The notes below the pieces were generated by a model. The model saw only the letters and a list, made by a program, of their open reading frames with translations. It was not told the DNA's origin and ran no database searches. From Ianthella basta (taxonomy: Eukaryota > Porifera > Demospongiae > Verongiida > Ianthellidae), in the NCBI GenBank assembly GCA_964019415.1, contig OZ025870.1:4762915-4826914 (forward strand): a stretch of 64,000 nucleotides of DNA, given 5' to 3'. Positions within the stretch are counted from its first letter, which is position 1. Every line of letters starts with the position of its first letter. A program made the position numbers and the translations under genes. Shown in pieces: positions 17,223 through 44,627 of this stretch.

Positions 17223-18584
17223 CTAATCTGCAACAAGCTGAGACTCGGCCCATGCATTGCGGATGATCCCCTCTGCACGTCGAGCATCAGGATGACGGAT
17301 GACGAGGGGCTCATTCTCTACCATCTGCTGAGCGGAGGTGGAGGCAGACTGACGGACAGACACAGCGTCCTTGTCATCAGCGTAGAGAAGGAGCTCTTTA
17401 CCAACACAGCAGCAGAGGCAGCGGGGAATTTCCCTCATCTCAATGTCCTTCATGAAGCGATAGTCAATGAACTGGGTCTCATCTAGTGTACGTGTGTGTG
17501 TGTGGGGGGGGGGGGGGGGGGGGTAGACATCAAACATCAAACACAGAAGTGAATTCCACACTGCCATAAATGAAATTCTGTCTTGCTAGTTTAACCAGGC
17601 ATACATTATATATACACAACTGTGTATGCTGGCAAAAGCTCAACCAACTGAAAATGTCTGATAAACATGCACTCTATGTATCTGGAACATGGCACACAGT
17701 ACACTGGTGCCTCTACGACAAGCTGAAGAAACTTGCGCAGTCTAAATGTACAATGAAAGAGCACACAATTCCACATCCCCCTTCCTGTCTCTTCCCTTCC
17801 CCCTCCCCCCCCGCATCTCCTCTCTTCCCTCCATCTCCATGTTCATCCCCATCCTCTCCTTCTCCATTTCCTTCTCCCTTCCCTCTCTGCTTCCTCCCCT
17901 CCCTTTCCCCCTCTTCCTCTCTAAAGTACGAACTCACTCTCTCCACAGATGTCCAATGCTGCTCTATTCTTCCTCCAGCGGATGCCCTGTCCGGTGACAC
18001 GCCAGTCGGTCACTGAGATGCAGCAGTGACAACAGATGTACTTGAGGTAGGAACCGCAGCTTGGGTGGTAGGCACAGGAGGCGACTGGAGTGGTGGCCGT
18101 CCAGAGGGCTTGGCTGCGGTCCAAGTCCTTCTTATGCTTCTTGAGCACCTGAGGGAGGAGAGAGGGCAGAGGAGAGGAGGGGTGGGGAGGGGTGGTGAGA
18201 GGGAGGGGGAGGGGGGAGGGGAGTAGAGAGGAAGGGGAGGGGGAGGGGTGGGGCGGGGCGGTGAGGAGTGGTGAGAGGGAGGGGGAGGGGGCAGAAAGGG
18301 GGGAGGGGTGGTGAGAGGAAGGGGGACGGGATGGATAGGGAGGGAGGGAAGGAGAACAAGAAGCTCACTGTAGGCATGCATTAAGCATGTACATTAAAAT
18401 TAAAAGGCTTACGGCCCACAAACTACATGATCACAACTTTGAAACCTTGAAATCTGCCCACAGCAAGAAAGTGCTGTGATGGCAGGGCCCTGGGCAAACC
18501 TGGGCCAGCGACAGGGGGAATGTCCTGGGTGACACAACCCTTTACCACTATCTAGCGCATAGAAGGTCACAAACACCTACACAC

Positions 18585-18631
<47 letters not shown>

Positions 18632-21600
18632 TGAAGGTAGTCCATCAACATCAGCCTGTCTCCCACGAGGTCGCAGCCTAGCTCCTTCAAATGGGTCTCC
18701 TGCAAAGCAATGAGGACGCTGCCGTTGATGTGAGACTCAATAAAACACTTGGCCAGTCTCTCCATCCCACAGGGCTTCAGGAAACGTTCGGCAACCTCCT
18801 CCGGAGTCCAATCTGTACAAAATGGTGGCAGCATTAATGATTAATACCATAACAGAACAACCTATTATCGGTAAGTAGGAGAAATGTACGCACAATGAGA
18901 AGTGTTGGCAATATTGAATGGCACGTGTGTGTGCGATCATGTACTGTACTTAGAATAAAAGGGTTTAAAGATTGGTAGATGGCCTATGAACCTCATTGCA
19001 AATGGCACTGCCTGAGACTGGTGAATTTGTCTTTCACCAGGACATAATGAGCTAAGGTCAGTTCTTTGTCTTACAATACCGTATGGCCAGAAATATTGGT
19101 GGGAATTAATTTTGGCAGATTGCTGAAATTATTGCATTTCGCAGAATTTACTTTGGCGGTAGTGCAAGCCTTATGATAAGGCTAGTGATAGCAAATGGCT
19201 AATGCGGGACGGGCAAGCTGTGATGATGATGAAATGCGACTACGGAGTACACTGGACTATTTTTCGCTCCAACCCTTAGCCTGGCCCCGAAATCTTCAAC
19301 GTACAAAAGACTTTCAAGCCTCCTTTTGGCAGATCTGCTGACTCTCTCCTGCTGCACACAATCGTACCACTCCAATGCAGAAACAGAGAACAGGCTGCCG
19401 AAATCTTCCACAGTAAGCTACTGAAAATGATATCAGTGTCACTTTGAACAGCGACCACATATACGTACAATGCTGTTCGGATTTGCTTAATTTCCGCCTT
19501 CTCACGAAGACAAGAGATGCTGCTCTTCTCCTACCTCTGCATCCAAAACCCTTTGGAAATGTAATGTGTTCATGCTGAGCTGACGAGTAGCCCATACATA
19601 GACCTGGTGCATCCAGCAACAAACCCAGTCTATATACGCAGAAACACTGTATGATTATGCAATTATATTGACAAAGCTTTGGCAACAGAAATATTGGCGG
19701 ATTGCTCTCAAACTGACAATCCTCCAAAACTTCTGGCCATGCTGTATATCACATTAACTTATGGAATAATTGGTAGATTGCCAATGTATTGCCCTTGGAT
19801 CGATATTTTGGCAATCAACTTCCACACCACACCACACCACACCACACCACACCACACCATACACTACACACCACACCACACCACACTACACCACACCACA
19901 CCACACTACACCACACCACACCACACCACACCACACTACACCACACCACACCACACCACACCATACACTACACACCACACAGAACATTAGGACTGCAAAC
20001 ACACACTGATAATATGCAAGGTGGGTTAGTCGCTCAAGCTACTGACTAAACTGCCTTCACGGTTGACCCCATCATGTGCCAACTTCCCTTCCATTTCACA
20101 TGCTTTGCTGCTAGTAAAATATTATACGTAAACACCTAAACATGTGTAATATACCAACACCTCTTGGCATAGTGCAATAGCATGGAGACACAGTGAAACC
20201 TGTCTAAGACAGCCACCTGTGGGCCAGTTCTAACTGACCTTTATAGAAAGGTGGCTGCTCTACAGAGGTAGATTGCAATGTTTTAGTGTTATTTGGGACC
20301 AGCGAGGCTGGCTGTTTTAGAGAGGTGGCTGCCTAACACAGAGACCATCTTACTGTACATACTCATGTAAAGTGTTCTGCCTAAGGTTGCCACAATCTTC
20401 TGATTCACATCTAAACTTGACCTCACATAGATCACATGGACCAGTTGACTTAAACAATTTGTGCGTAGCTAAAGGTTGTCCCACACCAACATGAGAGGCT
20501 ACTGGTTCACAAGACTTCACATTGCTTATTAGAAGCAAACTTCTAAATGTTGATGTAGCAGAGACACCACAATCAAATTACATACATGTCTTATCAACAG
20601 TGAAGCCTTAATCAGTTGCCATGGCACCAACCAGGGTCCAGGGGCAGAATTGTGCCTAAAATTGGTATCAGCTGAAGCACACACATAGGGTGGTTAGGAA
20701 TGCTTTCAACACAGCAAAACTAGTAATCACAAACACCTTTTGTTAACATTGCTTAGATAAGTAGCTTGGAGTGGTCAGCATTCTTCAAATCATGGGCAGA
20801 GGTTTACTGGCTGGGTAGATGTGTTCAAGGTGGTTATATCAGTGAAACCAGATGACTATACTTGACCACAGTATCCTAGCAATGGATGCCACCATGATGT
20901 AATACCTTAAGCCTACTAACTTTAACGGGTGATAGTTCTAATAAGTAGGGCAAAATCGCTAGAAATTGTAGTCTGCATTTTTTGTACAGCCATAAATTTC
21001 TCAAAGGTGCCCAGAGGGAGAGGTGTCACAGTGCTCTGCCTAAGGTTGCCACAATCTTGTTGGTTGGTTGAAAGGTTGTCACAAACCAACACCAGGCTAC
21101 TGGTTCACAAGACTTCACCTGACTTATTAGAAGCAAACTTCTAAGTGTTGATGTAGCAGAGACACCACAATCAAATTACATACATGTCTTATCAACAGTG
21201 AAGCCTTTATCAGTTGCCATGGCACCAACCAACCAGGGGCAGAATTGTGCCTAAAATTGGTATCAGCTGAAGCACACACACACAGTGGTTAGGAATGCTG
21301 ACAACAGCAGAACTAGTAATCACAAACACCTTTTGTTAACATTGCTTAGATAAGAAGCTTGGAGTGGTCAGCATTCTTCAAATCATTGGGCAGAGGTTTA
21401 CTGGCTGGGTAGATGTGTTCAAGGTGGTTATATCAGTGAAACCAAATGACTATACCTGACCACAGTATCCTAGCAACGGATGCCACCATGATGTAATACC
21501 TTAAGCCTACTAATTTTAACGGGTGATAGTTCAAAAAGTAGGGCAAAATCACTAAAAATTGTATTCTTCATTTTTTTGTACAGCCATAAATTTCTCCAAG

Positions 21601-23143
21601 GTGCCCAGAGGGAGAGGTGTCACTACTGTTGATGTCTGAGGAACACAGGAGGAAGTCTACACAGTGCAATTACTTCCTTTATCGGTCCCCTTCAAGAATG
21701 ACCATAGAGAAGACCATAGTGTCTTCGCCAGTCAACACAAGCCATAAAGATGCCCCCAGTGTTCCCTCCTAGTGAAGGGATGTTAATTTAAGACAACTTA
21801 TCCTTGATTACGTTCAACCATTGTCCATACAGTTCAACCCACTCAATCATCCTTGTAAAATTCCTCCTTTCAGAGGTTACAATGACTGAATGCTCAACAC
21901 ACGTCACACGGAAGACAAGTTTGTTAGAGACTGTCAATCCTAGACAGATAGCCCCTCCCCAAACCATTGTATGACAGTACTCAGCAATGGGAGGGCAGTA
22001 AGTCAGTGGAGAAGAGAATAGAATGAGAGATTGCCTCACACACATTCTAATGTGCTCCTCACAGAAATTCAAAGTAGTTTAAGTAGGGTGCACTGGAGTC
22101 ATGTGAGGAGTGGCTAGTGGATGGTTGGGTGTGGGAGAGGGTGCAATCTTCCTTTGCACAGCACAGTAGCTGAATACAGTGAGAGCTTTGTAGTGTGTAA
22201 TGGTTGCAAATGTTAGTGCACACACCACATGTCAAGTAGTACCACACAAATAACCTCAAGGAAGATCCTCAAAGGAAGCAAGAAGAGTTCTGTACCCTTC
22301 AAATAACCTAGACAGAACACTAGTTACGTAGTTGTACTGCTCACACAGTTGTCAGGGGTTGCTCCAAATTTAGGAAACATTACTCTAGCATCACATACCA
22401 AGACAACTTGCTCCAGTAGCCATGGCAACACCAAAGCCGCTAGTAACAGAGGTATGTACACATTTCATAATAGATTGGAATCTACATCTAATGTGTGAAA
22501 ATTCAGCCACTCTTACAGGCACTAACAACACACACACACACACACGCACACACACACACTGACATATATACGCATGTATGTATGTATGTACACAACGTCT
22601 ACAATTCAGTAATTCAGTTTGTAAGTATATCAAGTTCAGTGGGGAGAGTTGTGATTGGTGGAGGTGCCGTGTCATTGAAGAGAACTGCCTGCCATGGTTT
22701 GCATGGGTTCAAACTGCCTGCACCCCATAACAAAATGGCTCTTGTACCTTGCACTTCGCACGCTAGGCCACCCTCACCCTTGTTCGCAGGTGAAGTAATG
22801 ACGTTACTATCGTAAACAGCCTGTTGCACATATTCGATACACACACCACAAACCAGGAAGTGATATATTAGGTCGTAGGAGCAAACACACTTACGCACAC
22901 ACGCACATACGCGCGCGCACAGTGAGAAAGTGTTACACATGAGTGTGGGAAGACTGCGCCCACTTGAGAAGTACAAAATGAAAACGCATTGAAGGAAGTA
23001 CTCGGCTTCTAAACAACCAGCAACACACGGCTTCGCACAACTCACGACGTACCAAGCACTTGGGAGGGATCAAGGTCTCTGACGTAGGCCATCACTTCGG
23101 CGCGCTTGCCCTTGGGCTGAGTAGTAACCGCTTCCCCAGACAT
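17223..23143 (-). CDS. SAM domain plus PH-like domain protein, paralog A
   Basis: Four exons on the minus strand: 23053-23143, 18631-18812, 17938-18148 and 17223-17482, all with GT-AG borders and matching phases, total 744 bases, 247 residues. Exon 1 supplies MSGEAVTTQPKGKRAEV and ends DLDPSQVL; the split codon completes DWTPEEVAERFLKPCGM, the first helix of a SAM domain (about residues 31-92). After LKKHKKDLDRSQ comes a Cys-rich segment (YICCHCC), VTDWRVTGQGIRW and, in exon 4, ETQFIDYRFMKDIEMREIP, CLCCCVGKELLLYADDKD and PLVIRHPDARRAEGIIRNAW. The last half follows the strand-strand-helix order of PH-like folds of the bacterial type. The cysteine clusters could be lipid-modified; that is inference. 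Transcribed away from the p190 gene downstream on the plus strand. It is the tandem paralog of the gene at 10.5-16.6 kb; the first 150 bases of exon 4 are nearly identical between them while other exons have diverged. Confidence 0.8.
17503..17523. repeat. Poly-G run
   Basis: About 20 consecutive G residues in intron 3 of paralog A, 20 bases from the acceptor of exon 4 (poly-C on the coding strand). Confidence 0.9.
18150..18360. repeat. Purine-rich tract beside exon 3 of paralog A
   Basis: About 200 bases of nearly pure G/A (GGGGAGGGG, GAGAGG units). On the coding (minus) strand it is a very long polypyrimidine tract running into the exon 3 acceptor. Frames across it are artefacts. Confidence 0.9.
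18588..18628. repeat. CA microsatellite at a splice donor
   Basis: On the minus strand the donor of SAM exon 2 reads GTGAGTGTGTGTG and continues as (GT)n for about 40 bases, so the microsatellite begins inside the 5' splice site. Confidence 0.93.
19823..19983. repeat. ACACC pentanucleotide satellite
   Basis: About 160 bases of tandem CACAC/CACCA units with occasional CTACA and CATACA variants, in intron 1 of paralog A. Three overlapping His/Thr/Pro frames are artefacts. Confidence 0.95.
20191..20352 (+). repeat. MITE family 1 copy
   Basis: Starts CAGTGAAACCTGTCTAAGAC, has the TGTGGGCCAGTTCTAACTGA block, and ends at GAGACCATCTTA with the right terminus lost. In intron 1 of paralog A. Confidence 0.88.
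20376..21623. repeat. Local tandem duplication of a ~600-bp segment
   Basis: Unit 1 (about 20376-21028) and unit 2 (about 21037-21623) share the same order of blocks: CTGCCTAAGGTTGCCACAAT, CTACTGGTTCACAAGACTTC, GATGTAGCAGAGACACC, CTTGGAGTGGTCAGCATTCT, and an ending CCAGAGGGAGAGGTGTCAC. Differences are scattered substitutions and small indels. No coding content recognised. Confidence 0.88.
22085..22335 (+). repeat. Dispersed repeat R3
   Basis: Contains GTGAGGAGTGGCTAGTGGAT, GGTTGGGTGTGGGAGAGGGT and CAGTAGCTGAATAC. The same ordered blocks recur at 59795-60060 (same strand) and 35085-35335 (opposite strand). No termini could be defined and no coding capacity was seen. Confidence 0.75.
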
Positions 23144-25151
23144 TGCTGCACAAGAACCTCTCAGTGCTACACAGGAGAAGGTGCGAGCGTTCCACTCAAG
23201 TCAACGCATGACCTCTTACAGAATGCAATTATGTGTCCATTTATGTGCATAGTACAAGCATATTTTTCAATAAACATTTATATGCCTATGTACTGCAACA
23301 CTGCATATTTATACAGATTATACACAAATTTAGGGGCGTAGGTTCTGTGGTTGCCTTATTTGGGCAAAAGTGGATCACGTGATATGACGTATTATGTTGT
23401 CTACACTGCTACCCGTACATGTAATATCCGCACTCCCCCCAGGCACCGTCTAATCTGGAATCCTTCGCTGGTGCGCGTGTGTGCTGTTAAGAGACGTTGG
23501 AGGATTTGCACAGGGAGGAGCTGTTCACCTTCTACTAGGCGTGTTGGATTGTCGTGTTCCTTTTGGTAAGCGGTATTACCGCTAGCCTAGATTTGACCTT
23601 CTCCTGCGACTTGCCGTAGGTGGTTCTCTAACCGTGGGGAGGCGGTAGGGTTGCTCTTTAAGACTTACGAATGCGCAGTGCGCATGACCGCGGATTTCTA
23701 TGTAGCCGTAGCGAAGAGGCCGACAATTGTAGGTTTTCCTTCAGTTTCTGTCCCGCCATTCACGCGAGGACGGGTCGCCTGTACCCGAATTCAAAGTACA
23801 ATCGTTTTAGTGGTCACCTCTCATTGTGCGTGTTAGGAAGGAGAGCATTGAGGGCAGGAGATAAGGGGAGGTAGAAAATGTAGTAGCTTCACAGGCTACT
23901 GATTACGTTGATGAAAGCAGCAGAATATATGGGCTGAATAACTGCTTGCTTGTGCTGTACTTGTGTTGGTTTTCAAGCTGACATTGTTGATTAAACACTC
24001 AGCCATTCATTTTAGGAGAGCTTATGTACACACCAAGGCCCCTTTACTATGCTAGACGCTCGCTGGTGCATTGTTCAATAAAAGCACATTGTTCTTAAGC
24101 AGAACTGTAGGAGATCAATCAGTCATAGATGATTGTAGGACGTTTTGGTCACGTAAGCCATTGTTAGCTACATGTGACTGTGTATAGAGTTTTGTATGTG
24201 CATGTAAGCAGTTGACGAAGACCTACGGGTCCAAAACTCTGTCTGACCCGCTATGATTCATTCTGCTGTGAACGTATGTTGTTATAATATTATACGTTTG
24301 CTCACATGGTCATTTCACCTTAATATCTATTCTGCACCCCTTTGGGACATGTATGATTGTGTTTCCTGATTAGCGAAGATTGCATATTTTCTGAGGTTGG
24401 GTTGGGTTGAGAGTTGATGGGTTTGTGCACACAGACTGCAGGCCCTTTCCTCATTAGGGAGGTGATCGGAATTCTGATGTAGTTTTGTACACATCTCTTT
24501 GTGGATGGGATTGTAAGCACTATCCTCATTGGAGAGGTGTCCTGAATTCAGAGTATGCGTTACTAACCGGCTCCATTGGAGTGGGAGTGACTCTATTACA
24601 AGTGTACATGCTCAATTATGCAAAGGTCATGTGTGTGGTCTGTACTTTATTACTTCACTGCTCATTGTATCTCTGTACTTATAGTTATAGATGCTGTCGT
24701 GAGTATAGTGAATCATACCAAGTATGCCTGTATGAATGTGTATAATGTATGTTTGTAAATAGTTGCAGCCATTCTTTCATGTTCGGACATGCTAAAAATG
24801 GATACTAAGTGTTTGTGCTGACTTTGCATCAGTCCATTAGGCAGTAATGCCCTGAGGGGCTGTCAAGCCTGTGTGCTCAACGTTACATACATGGAGAATG
24901 AAACTGGTTTCTCAATGCCATTCCAATGCATGCATACATTCATCATTTCTCTTGTGTTTTATATTTGTGTAAGAACTTCAGCCACAGATGTTACCAGATG
25001 GTGGTGAGGATGAAGTCTGACTGAATCCTCTTTATCCATAAACAATCTTCACCATGCATTTCTGAGCATTGAATTTCCCTTAATGTTTTCAAAGCCATTC
25101 TGCAAGTATGCGTATATATAATGCACCTACTTAGGTGAGTGTAAGTGGATA
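23144..25151. other. Intergenic between SAM paralog A and the p190 region
   Basis: Should include the promoter of paralog A (GC-richer DNA at 23.1-23.9 kb, no TATA seen). A decayed hammerhead-like or Penelope-like remnant lies at about 24.13-24.27 kb (TTGACGAAGACC, then GGGTCCAAAAC). One or two degenerate 75-bp family 2 units lie at about 24.44-24.56 kb. No supported gene. Confidence 0.55.
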
Positions 25152-25401
25152 CAGTGGAACCTGTCTAAGAAGGCCACTGTATAATGCAGCCACCTCTCTA
25201 AAACAGCCAGCCTCCCTGCCCCCAATAGCACTAACATGGCACTAAAACGTATTACAGTCCACCTGGGACAGTAGGCACTGTCCTCATTAGAGAGGACCCC
25301 ATATTTCTATATTTCTATTTTAAAGAGAGGTGTCTGCAGCAGACACCTCTCTTTAAAGGCCATTACAACTGGCCCATGGGTGGCTGCCTCAGGTTCCACT
25401 G
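25152..25401 (-). repeat. MITE family 1 copy interrupted by a family 2 fragment
   Basis: TA-flanked on both sides (GGATA before CAGTGGAACC, GGTTCCACTG before TACATAC). About 70-90 bases of family 2-like sequence (CAGTAGGCACTGTCCTCATT) lie inside it. The paralogous copy at 49.5 kb lacks both that insert and the left terminus. Confidence 0.85.
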
Positions 25402-25479
25402 TACATACAATGCCATCTGCTTATCACTGCTTGCTTATTTGGACACATATCATGAGCATCCTTACAAAAGACACCTTGA

Positions 25480-25740
25480 AATATGGGGTCCTCTCTAATG
25501 AGGACAGTGTCTACTGTCCCAGCTACATAGAGATGTGTACAAAACTACCTCTGAAATCAAGACACCTCTCTAATGAGGACAGTGCCTACTGTCCCAGCTA
25601 CATAGAGATGTGTACAAAACTACCTCTGAAATAGGGACACCTCTCTAATGAGGACAGTGCCTACTGTCCCAGCTACATAGAGATGTGTACAATACTACCT
25701 CTGAAATAAGGACACTCACTAATAACACTTGGGCCTGTCC
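25480..25740 (+). repeat. 75-bp repeat array (family 2)
   Basis: Three to four tandem 75-base units (CCTCTCTAATGAGGACAGTG...GAAATAAGGACA), ending in a CAACCTG-type terminus whose complement begins the inverted copy at 9.95 kb. The paralogous array at 49.7-50.5 kb has about ten units. Confidence 0.92.
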
Positions 25741-25854
25741 TGACAGGTTGAGGTGTCACTGTAGTTTAAAGGGACTTAGATGATGTCTTTGTTAGGATAC
25801 TATACCGCAAGAGTGCTTGTACCAGGTATTGGTTGTCACTGTGTGTGAAGTGAC

Positions 25855-26560
25855 GATGTGTGTGTGTGTGAAGTGATGATGTGTGTGTGTGTTTGTGTGT
25901 GTGCGTGTGTGTGCTCCCATGTGAGGTTATGCGTGCACGAATGTGGACTTTATGAGTTGGTGTGTGCATAAGTGCATGTGTGTGCGCGTAGTGCAAGTGT
26001 GTATTTTGTACTAACCTAATCATCCATGTACTCCCAACCATTTATGGCATTTGAAAGTACAAGTGCGTGTGTATGGACATTGGCACTGTCCGTATTCTGC
26101 ACACTAATGTGACAAGGGCTTAGTACTAGCTAACAATGTGTTTTGAAAGTAGCTGTGTTTGTGATGTATGTGGAAGTGTTTGTTGTCTGCATTCTTGTGG
26201 AGGGGTAGTTTGTGCATTGTATGGCGTTGTTTGAGTAACTCGAAGCATTTCCTGTTTGTGTTGTGTGTGTGTGTGTGTGCATTGTGAATGATGAGACTGT
26301 GTGCAATGTGCACTTTTGACACACGCACGCGCGCACACACACATACACACACAAACATACCTTGTAACCATGGCAACAGTGTTTTCAAGCCTGAATTGCT
26401 ATGTGCTATGTACCATGGTAACAGGATGTATGGTAGAATGTGCTACCTACAGTGTCCTGGAAGAGAACACACGCACACACACACACATACGCACACACAC
26501 GCACACACACACAACACAACACACGCACAACACACAGCACACACATGCACACACAAATGT
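25855..26560. repeat. TG- and CA-rich segment
   Basis: Interrupted TG runs at 25855-25925 and 26258-26280, and CA runs at 26325-26360 and 26468-26555. The last corresponds to the (CA)n at 51.05 kb in the duplicated copy. No gene seen. Confidence 0.9.
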
Positions 26561-27990
26561 GGGCACTACCCAAAACTCTCCAGTGAATTGAAAACCAGTT
26601 ACCTTTTGGCTTCCAGATTTGTGGCTTCCTTCACATTACACTAATCCTCACTACCTCTAATTGCTGTCATTAACGTAGATTAGATCATAGGCATTTGTTG
26701 GGACTCTCTTTAATTATCCCACAATTGTGGGTGGTGTGAAGCCATTAAGGTGCATGTACGTATGCCACAGCTGGATTTTGAAGGTGATTGCCTGGCAGTC
26801 GCCAACCGTGTGAAAGTGTCTTATCACCGCAGTGACATGTGGCTGGCTGGGACAACCGGTGACGACAGGTAAGGTGTCAGATATTTCTTATGTGTGTGTT
26901 ATATGTATCTGCATGTCTTCGTCGAAGGGGATTATGTAGGTGAGGAGTGTATTGGACAAGTTTGGATAATATGCCATTTTCAAAGGTGTTAAATGTCTTC
27001 CTTTAACTTACTGTTAGTTTTCACATTGCACTTTCTGAAACAGCAATGATCATACTTCATTGCTCATTCATTCAAAACCTCATGGAATTGCACACAGAAA
27101 GAATATTACTTTTTACTTTTGCTTTACCTTTCATGAAATAAAACCTTCATGGATCACGAGTTTTATGATTTTGTCATCTTTTGCAATTGCAGGGTTTAAT
27201 CTGGCTATCTGGAGCCTGGGCTAAATTTTCATTTTTAATTTCATGCGGTGAAATGATTGCTGATGCCTACTAATCCGCGAAAACAGCGAAATTTTAACCC
27301 CATGAAGTTACTAAGTATAAGGTAGTAGCCTTATTAAAGGTCCTCAGGTATGCATACATACATGTGTAGCTACCCTGTGTGTGTGTAACAGTTGATAATT
27401 CTGACAATGTCTCGTCCAATCCACCACCATCACTGTTCGTAGTCACGCTTGTCATCACAATGTTTTACAGTTGTGTAGTTTTATCACTTATCAGTGGATG
27501 GCTTGTGGTACCATGAAGTGCGGGTGGGTTTGGTAGTTGTCTGTGGGATGTGAAGCTGTATGAGTGTTCACAGTCAGCTGCTGCCATGGCAACAAAACGG
27601 GCTCACTTAGGTTCATGTGTTTGTGCTTTGATTGGCTCATTTGTAACTGCATACTCCTTGGCCCATGCCTAATGGTCACAGCAGCTGTTTAGAATGATGT
27701 GTGGGTTCTATAATGTGTTACGTGTACATGTATTGTTGTAGGGAAATGGAACGTGTTGGGATGTAACAGTGTAGTCCATTTATGTGTGGTGGAGTACACT
27801 GTGGGGAGGTTGAGGGACTGGTCTCCGTAGAGAGGTGGTCTTGTAGCAGAGGTGCTTCATGTGTGGTGGAATACACTATGGGGAGGTTGAGGGACTGGTC
27901 TTTGTAGAGAGGTTGTATTGTATGAAGAAGTTTGAAAAGCCTTTCACTTCTCCCATTATATTGATCTGGTAGGCGGATGTTGCCACGGCA
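26561..27990. other. Upstream region of p190 copy 1
   Basis: Matches 52.1-52.8 kb in the second copy. Contains a TTTCATGCGG...GCGAAATTTTAACC repeat (about 27.19-27.31 kb) of a family seen also at 42.7, 52.2 and 63.7 kb. CTGGTAG just before the first coding exon could be a 3' splice site, so a 5' untranslated exon may lie upstream. No TATA box found. Confidence 0.5.
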
Positions 27991-43326
<15,336 letters not shown>

Positions 43327-43735
43327 ATATCTGATCCAACTCACTGAATTATACGGAAGAGTTTACAAACCTTTTGTGAATGATGCCATTTTTAGTTTGT
43401 TAATTGGACCAATTTAATTTCTGCTATGAGTGACTGATCGATTAAGAGTGGTTTCAGCATTATATTAGAATTTATTTTAATTGTAGTCCTAATGCTTGAT
43501 TTTTGGTGAGTTTTAACCTAAGTGGAATGGCTCACAGTTGATTACGGTATCGATTATGTGCACGTGGTCTGCATCACTATTGTCTGCTGGGAGGCCGAGT
43601 ATAATTATTCTGATTCTAATTGTAAGTATGTGGCCTACGTGTGTGTGTGTGTGCATTATTATATTATGGATACAGTGCCAGTAAAACTAAAATAATTGCA
43701 GCTTGCCGCCAGGATGAACCCAAATCTAATAGTCA

Positions 43736-43995
43736 CTAGAAGTAATAAAAAATTTCTACAAAAATTGTAAAGATGTAGGGATGGCATAAAGAGGACAGAA
43801 ACAAGTGAAGGCTGTTACACAGTGGAGCATTAACCATGGTCCCTACATGCAAGAATGTTGCACCTTAAAGTCCTACATCCTTGAATGTAGGGACGATGGT
43901 TAATGCTCCGCTGTGTAACAGTCTTTACTTGTTTCTGTCCTTTTTATGCCATCCCTACATCCTTACAAATTTTTTTTTATTATTTCTAGTTTCTA
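43736..43995. repeat. Foldback transposon with ~110-bp arms
   Basis: The left arm (43736-43855; GATGTAGGGATGGCATAAAG, ACAGAAACAAGTGAAG) and right arm (43885-43995; CTTTACTTGTTTCTGTCC, TTATGCCATCCCTACATC) are near-perfect inverted repeats with a 30-base centre. It lies in the presumed 3' region of p190 and provides the AATAAA at 43744. Confidence 0.9.
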
Positions 43996-44627
43996 TACTT
44001 TTATAGTGGGCAGCTAAGCTGAAGTAACACACTTAGTCTCAACCATAGGGCATTGGTGCAGGCATTATACTTCATTTCTGTAATCCTGGAGCTGAAGGTG
44101 TAGGCTAGCACCTAGGTTACGCGCTAATAGCCCAGCGAGAAACGGCGACCGGAAGCCAACCGTGGTGGGGAAATGACACGCACGACAGCGAAAGTCCTTC
44201 TGACTGCGCGCAAACTAACTGCTGCAGCTGCTGGCACCAGTCACTCCGGTTTCATCCGGTTTAATTACGTAATTTGAAAATGGCGTCCGTCCCGCTTGGC
44301 CAAGCAACACGGCAGGAGTCGTGGCAAGCGCTGTCTTCCGCACTAACTCGCGCCGCCTTCTAACCTACAAAGGAATGCAGCCAGTCAAAAGTGGGCAATA
44401 TGGTGTAAGAAGTATTTTCCTGGTCCCTCTGGTTCGTGCGCTACGGCTGTCAAAGAAGAAGAAGAAGAAGAAGAAGACGAAACGTGAGAAATGTCGAGGG
44501 CGCTATCTACGTGTAGGCGCACCTTCGCTGTGAAGTAAGGTTAGTTATGTGCACTGCTCAGTCCCCGATTTGTCATGTTAAGCTTCGTTTGCCGGTTTTC
44601 GGTCCTGTTCAGGAGTAGCGCGACTTT
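43996..44627. other. Intergenic, GC-richer patch
   Basis: Contains GAAAATGGCGTCC (YY1-like) at about 44276 and an (AAG)n run at 44454-44477. A 35-codon frame at 44173 and a 70-codon frame ending in poly-Lys have no recognisable features. May be an old promoter or repeat. Confidence 0.4.

Noticed and set aside
17713..18000. Glu/Gly/Arg-rich minus-strand frame
   Set aside because: Created by the pyrimidine/purine tract next to SAM exon 3; lacks the paralog's conserved residues.
19314..19727. Minus-strand frame of 137 codons
   Set aside because: No recognisable motif and mixed with a TACCGTA-type repeat; probably chance.
22614..23045. Minus-strand frame of 143 codons between SAM exons 1 and 2 of paralog A
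   Set aside because: No domain seen, no convincing splice borders, and adding it would break the phase match that joins exon 1 directly to the SAM exon.
44173..44280. Small Arg/Ala-rich frame starting MTRTTAKVLLTA
   Set aside because: Looks like a possible targeting peptide but has no continuation, splice donor or conservation evidence.
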